Shown: positions 5,235 to 6,806 of the stretch, piece by piece
Layout: every line of letters starts with the position of its first letter
Numbering within the stretch: position 1 is the first letter of the stretch
Source of the DNA: an uncultured Clostridia bacterium
GTDB taxonomy: Bacteria > Bacillota > Clostridia > Oscillospirales > Acutalibacteraceae
Direction of reading: 5' to 3'
Assembly: GCA_937915775.1 (NCBI GenBank)
Contig: CALGGQ010000111.1
Location: 1 to 6,806, forward strand
DNA: 6,806 nt
Translations under genes and position numbers: made by a program
Notes under the pieces: model-generated
Told to the model about the DNA's origin: nothing
The model's database searches: none
What the model saw: the letters and a program-made list of their open reading frames with translations, nothing else

Positions 5235-5263
5235 AATATAGCACACTGTTGAGCAAAAATCAA
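5235..5263 (-). promoter_or_regulatory. Promoter of the repressor-protease operon
   Basis: On the minus strand, TTGATT (5263-5258), a 17-nt spacer and TATATT (5240-5235). The predicted start near 5228 gives a 27-nt leader. An operator-like palindrome (5248-5264) covers the -35 box and part of the spacer, so the repressor could limit its own synthesis. Confidence 0.75.
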
Positions 5264-5264
5264 C
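5248..5264. promoter_or_regulatory. Operator-like palindrome on the repressor promoter
   Basis: GTTGAGCAAAAATCAAC is a 17-bp site with 5-bp inverted arms GTTGA/TCAAC. It matches the site at 5331-5347 at 12 of 17 positions and shares its GTTGAG start and CAAC end. It overlaps the -35 region of the minus-strand promoter. Confidence 0.55.
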
Positions 5265-5268
5265 AAAA

Positions 5269-5285
5269 ATTTGGATTTTCTCAAA
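5269..5285. promoter_or_regulatory. Degenerate operator-like site between the divergent promoters
   Basis: ATTTGGATTTTCTCAAA matches the reverse complement of the 5331-5347 site at 13 of 17 positions. Its centre is 21 bp, two helical turns, from that of the 5248-5264 site, and it lies just upstream of the plus-strand -35 box. That spacing would let two dimers bind the same face of DNA. Confidence 0.4.
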
Positions 5286-5292
5286 AAAAGTG

Positions 5293-5321
5293 TTGACAAA
5301 TAAAACCAGCGGTGGTATATT
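5293..5321 (+). promoter_or_regulatory. Early (lytic/excision) operon promoter
   Basis: A perfect TTGACA (5293-5298), a 17-nt spacer and TATATT (5316-5321, 5 of 6). The predicted start is near 5328, so the operator at 5331-5347 lies on the initial transcribed bases. It drives the Cro-like gene at 5365 and the tightly packed genes after it, and diverges from the repressor promoter with about 30 bp between -35 boxes. Confidence 0.8.
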
Positions 5322-5327
5322 TGAGTT

Positions 5328-5350
5328 AAAGTTGAGAATATCCCAACAAA
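5328..5350 (+). repeat. 23-bp direct repeat, copy 1 (leader of the Cro-like gene)
   Basis: These 23 bp (AAA, the GTTGAGAATATCCCAAC operator, then AAA) are identical to 5599-5621. The two copies are 271 bp apart start to start and enclose the whole Cro-like coding region apart from its last codons. Confidence 0.85.
5331..5347. promoter_or_regulatory. Operator-like palindrome just downstream of the early promoter
   Basis: GTTGAGAATATCCCAAC is an imperfect palindrome with outer arms GTTG/CAAC and inner GA/TC. It sits at about +3 to +20 of the early promoter, where a bound repressor would block initiation or escape. It lies inside a 23-bp sequence repeated exactly at 5599-5621. Confidence 0.6.
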
Positions 5351-5364
5351 CAAGGAGGTGCAAA

Positions 5365-5625
5365 ATGGAAAATATCAAGTCAATTTATGACTATTCTCTG
5401 TTAAGAGGAAAGATTAAAACTGTGTATGGAGCGGAAAAGAATTTTGCAGCGGATATGGGCTTTTCTGATAATACTTTATCAAGAAAGTTCAACCCTAAAA
5501 AAGAGAATGAGGGCGGCTTTACTCAAAAGGAAATTGACAAAGCATGCTTCCTTCTTTCTATTCCGCCAACCGAAATACACAGTTATTTTTTTACCAAAAA
5601 AGTTGAGAATATCCCAACAAATTAA
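5365..5625 (+). CDS. DUF739/Cro-like phage regulatory protein
   Basis: An 86-aa protein matching the pattern of DUF739 (Cro-like) regulators of Firmicutes phages and elements: YDYSLLRGKIKTVYG at residues 8-22, a helix-turn-helix region FAADMGFSDNTLSRKFNP at 27-44, then GFTQKEIDKACFLLSIP at 51-67 and IHSYFFT at 71-77. The family is expected to bind element operators and oppose the main repressor. The start ATG has an ideal AAGGAGGTG, with 6 nt between AGGAGG and the ATG. It is the first gene of the early operon, divergent from the repressor. The last codons (KKVENIPTN, 78-86) are encoded by the second copy of the operator repeat, so coding and regulatory sequence overlap there. Confidence 0.88.
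   Translation: MENIKSIYDYSLLRGKIKTVYGAEKNFAADMGFSDNTLSRKFNPKKENEGGFTQKEIDKACFLLSIPPTEIHSYFFTKKVENIPTN
5599..5621 (+). repeat. 23-bp direct repeat, copy 2 (3' end of the Cro-like gene)
   Basis: An exact copy of 5328-5350 including the 17-bp operator palindrome (here 5602-5618). It lies in the last codons of the Cro-like gene and 20-45 nt before the next genes. I found no good promoter beside it, so it may be an auxiliary distal operator (looping or roadblock) or the trace of a duplication. Confidence 0.85.
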
Positions 5626-5640
5626 AAATAAGGATGTGAA

Positions 5641-5686
5641 AGTATGAAAAAAGGAAAAAGGAAAGTATGAAAAAAGGAAAATGGAA
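5641..5686 (+). repeat. 23-bp tandem duplication at the start of the next gene
   Basis: Two head-to-tail 23-nt units (5641-5663 and 5664-5686) differ at one base (A versus T in the AAAAAGG/AAAATGG part). Each contains an AGTATGAAAAAAGGAAAA start region with its own ATG. Because 23 is not a multiple of 3, the two ATGs are in different frames. Confidence 0.9.
5644..5670 (+). CDS. Possible 8-codon leader peptide created by the tandem duplication
   Basis: ATG AAA AAA GGA AAA AGG AAA GTA TGA reads MKKGKRKV and stops at a TGA overlapping the ATG of the following gene (ATGA at 5667). AAGGA lies 9 nt upstream. Its sequence nearly repeats the N-terminus of the next protein, MKKGKWKV. It may couple translation to the next gene or be a neutral by-product. 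Confidence 0.35.
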   Translation: MKKGKRKV

Positions 5687-5867
5687 AGTAACAATGCAAT
5701 ATCTTGGCGGCGTTGAAAAATATTCAGTGGTTAGGATAAAAGATACAAGCCAGCCAGAGCATGGCGGCAATCGTGAATACGCTATGGGTTACACCGAGGA
5801 CAGGAATGAAGCGGAAGCCTTGTGCGAAAAGCTCAACATGGAGGAGCAGGCAAATGAAAGTAAATGA
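5667..5867 (+). CDS. Small conserved-type element protein, function unknown (66 aa)
   Basis: The sequence resembles small proteins often seen in early regions of clostridial phages and elements, with a beta-rich start (WKVTMQYLGGVEKYSVVRIKD, about 6-26), a central GGNREYAMGYTEDRNEAEAL (33-52) and a short helix at the end. I know no function for it. No membrane segment or metal motif is seen. The ATG at 5667 has AAAGG 5 nt upstream, inside the preceding tandem repeat. The C-terminal codons overlap the next gene by 14 nt. The compact reading frame and the GYTEDRNEAEAL segment make it a likely real gene. Confidence 0.75.
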   Translation: MKKGKWKVTMQYLGGVEKYSVVRIKDTSQPEHGGNREYAMGYTEDRNEAEALCEKLNMEEQANESK

Positions 5868-6054
5868 CATTGTAAAAGAAATTCCGACCACTGAGGAGCA
5901 GTGCATGACCTATTGCGAGGAGGGCGGCAAGCCCAAGTATAAGGTAACACGCATCATAAGCAATGGCACTTTCAAATTATATAAGTGCGTTGCAGCAGGC
6001 TATAAGTTTCTGAAGTCAAGAGCAAACGATCCTTTCTTTAAGGAGGTTACATAG
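5854..6054 (+). CDS. Small protein of unknown function (66 aa)
   Basis: I do not recognise a family. The protein has an N-terminal acidic part (MKVNDIVKEIPTTEEQ) with C17 and C21, and a basic C-terminal half (KVTRIISNGTFKLYKC, KFLKSRAND). The third Cys, C49, is too far from the others for a clear zinc site. The ATG at 5854 has AGGAG 7 nt upstream and overlaps the previous gene by 14 nt, so translation is probably coupled. The frame stays open upstream to 5761, but that part is the shadow of the previous gene. It ends one base before the next start, so it belongs to the early operon. Confidence 0.7.
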   Translation: MKVNDIVKEIPTTEEQCMTYCEEGGKPKYKVTRIISNGTFKLYKCVAAGYKFLKSRANDPFFKEVT

Positions 6055-6055
6055 T

Positions 6056-6382
6056 ATGTCAATTTTAGAAATGAGTGCAGTACAGCGAAATAATATGGAG
6101 GTTGAAAACCTTATAACCTTTGTTGACAACCTCATTACTCTTGGCACCCGAATCACAGAAAACAAAGAAACCCTTGAGACAACGGCTCAAACAATCAGAA
6201 ATGAAACGGCAAGGGATATGTTTATGACAATGGATGAGGTTGGCTTGGCTCTCCGCTGCACCCCCGAAAAGGCGGCGGAATATCTGGAGCGTGAGGGCAT
6301 TAAACGCCACAAGGCTGGCAAGAGTTATGTTGTCAATAAAGCTTTATTCAAAAGACACTTTGAGGAAGGAGGGAAATACTGA
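6056..6382 (+). CDS. Excisionase-like helix-turn-helix protein
   Basis: A 108-aa protein. The N-terminal half (10-52) is helical and probably coiled coil (VENLITFVDNLITLG, TENKETLETTAQTI). The C-terminal half (54-104) fits the winged-helix fold of the excisionase/MerR-like HTH_17 group: MTMDEVGLALRCTPEKAAEYLEREGI, then RHKAGKSYVVNKALFKRHF. In such proteins the first helix pair contacts DNA and the KAGKSYVV strand pair forms the wing. Placement in the operon divergent from the repressor fits Xis, which would direct the integrase toward excision. A small structural or regulatory DNA-binding protein is the alternative. The ATG has AGGAGG 9 nt upstream and lies one base after the previous stop. 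Confidence 0.65.
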   Translation: MSILEMSAVQRNNMEVENLITFVDNLITLGTRITENKETLETTAQTIRNETARDMFMTMDEVGLALRCTPEKAAEYLEREGIKRHKAGKSYVVNKALFKRHFEEGGKY

Positions 6383-6549
6383 TGCTTAACATCTTTAAAA
6401 AAAGAGCCGAAAAGAAAAAAGCCTTGCAGCAGGCTAAAGAGCAGAGAAAAGCTGAAAGGCACAAGGATGATGCACAGAAAATAGCAGACAGAAAGGCTAT
6501 TGCTAATGCGTATTTTGATTTAATCGGCAAAGGAAAAAGCACCAAGTAA
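6382..6549 (+). CDS. 55-aa highly charged helical protein, unknown function
   Basis: A small gene whose ATG overlaps the previous stop as ATGA, with AAGGAGGG upstream; both support real, coupled translation. Residues 5-40 are almost entirely Lys, Arg, Glu, Gln and Ala (KKRAEKKKALQQAKEQRKAE), predicting one long basic helix or coiled coil. The C-terminus (NAYFDLIGKGKSTK) is less charged. No catalytic motif can be seen. It may bind nucleic acid or act as a small structural partner, but I would not assign a role. The stop codon lies inside a 12-bp hairpin. Confidence 0.65.
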   Translation: MLNIFKKRAEKKKALQQAKEQRKAERHKDDAQKIADRKAIANAYFDLIGKGKSTK

Positions 6550-6568
6550 ACGGACATTTACTCGGTGC
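6539..6568 (+). terminator. Hairpin across the stop codon of the last early-operon gene
   Basis: GCACCAAGTAAA (6539-6550) pairs with TTTACTCGGTGC (6557-6568) over 12 positions with one A-C mismatch and the loop CGGACA. The stop TAA is in the 5' arm. No U tract follows (CAGCATCTC), so it may be a 3'-end protector, a pause or an anti-reinitiation structure instead of a true intrinsic terminator. Confidence 0.45.
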
Positions 6569-6806
6569 CAGCATCTCAAAAGAAAGAGAAGCCCTAACTC
6601 AATTAAATACTTTATCACAAATCTTTCAAAAAGTCAAGTTTTTAAGCGGTTTTCGGACCGTTTTGAAACTCGATTAAAAGTAATAATTTTAGAACAAGTT
6701 TAAATGATAGATGTGCTTTTCCTCCTTAACATAAAAACAATATATCTCTTATTGTTGAGGGAGAAAAGATTAGGGGTCTGGGGAAAGAAAAGGGGGAACG
6801 CCTTGT
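6550..6806. other. 257 bp without a recognised gene, several structure signals
   Basis: No reading frame with a start and ribosome binding site is seen on either strand. The stretch contains a hairpin AAGCGGT-TTTCGG-ACCGTTT (6644-6663) with a G-T pair, a weak plus-strand terminator candidate. It also contains a minus-strand promoter-like pair TTGACT (6637-6632) and TAAAGT (6614-6609) at 17 nt, an AT-rich inverted repeat AACAATA/TATTGTT (6736-6742/6750-6756) and four G runs at 6759-6796. It may be the leader, or a replication or transfer origin, of what follows, but nothing decides this. Confidence 0.4.

Noticed and set aside
4845..5378. Longer 177-aa form of the repressor
   Set aside because: The extra 59 residues cover the divergent promoters and operators, are unlike XRE proteins, and the ATG at 5201 has a good ribosome binding site.
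5479..5694. Minus-strand frame with a CWDILNF motif resembling one at 5280-5378
   Set aside because: The shared peptide is just the reverse translation of the 23-bp DNA repeat, not a protein family.
1..6806. CRISPR array, transposase or insertion sequence
   Set aside because: No spaced repeat series and no transposase motifs; the repeats present are promoter-linked or single tandem duplications.
6257..6806. Right attachment site of the element
   Set aside because: No stretch matching the 3' half of tRNA-Pro is visible, so the element must end beyond the window.

Overview
The window looks like a junction between a clostridial (Firmicutes) chromosome and an integrated mobile element. AGGAGG-type ribosome binding sites, consensus -35/-10 promoters with 17-nt spacers and the style of the phage-like proteins all point to Clostridia, probably a gut Oscillospiraceae-like organism. 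That placement is an inference, because no species marker is present. Positions 1-1838 are visibly richer in GC. From about 1840 onward the DNA is AT-richer, as expected for acquired sequence.

Left, host-like part (1-2256): the N-terminal half of an iron-type alcohol dehydrogenase and a complete FAD-dependent oxidoreductase lie on the minus strand, each with its own promoter. Divergent from them is a strong plus-strand promoter at 1928-1956. It is followed by a 39-nt 5' half of a tRNA-Pro gene (1979-2017), a 161-nt unexplained insert with a long nested hairpin, and then a complete tRNA-Pro(UGG) with encoded CCA (2179-2256).

Element part (2257-6806, right end not reached): two hairpins separate the tRNA from a complete tyrosine integrase on the minus strand. 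Further right on the minus strand is a three-gene operon of an XRE/ImmR-type repressor, an ImmA/IrrE-type HELGH metalloprotease and an uncharacterised 156-aa protein. The 190 bp between this operon and the integrase hold facing promoters, an apparent ~80-nt RNA with a textbook terminator, and repeated TGTGATATA boxes. Divergent from the repressor is a plus-strand early operon: a DUF739/Cro-like protein, two small proteins of unknown function, an excisionase-like helix-turn-helix protein and a 55-aa charged helical protein, all tightly packed or overlapping. The last 257 bp carry no recognised gene.

How it probably works: this is a temperate-element control region of the kind known from phages and from ICEBs1 (int, immA and immR opposite xis). 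The repressor should hold the divergent promoter region through GTTG...CAAC operators. ImmA-type proteases cleave such repressors on induction, and the Cro-like protein would lock in the active state. The excisionase-like protein and the integrase would then excise the element at the tRNA-Pro. Whether the element is a prophage or an integrative conjugative element cannot be decided here, because no structural, relaxase or transfer gene is in view.
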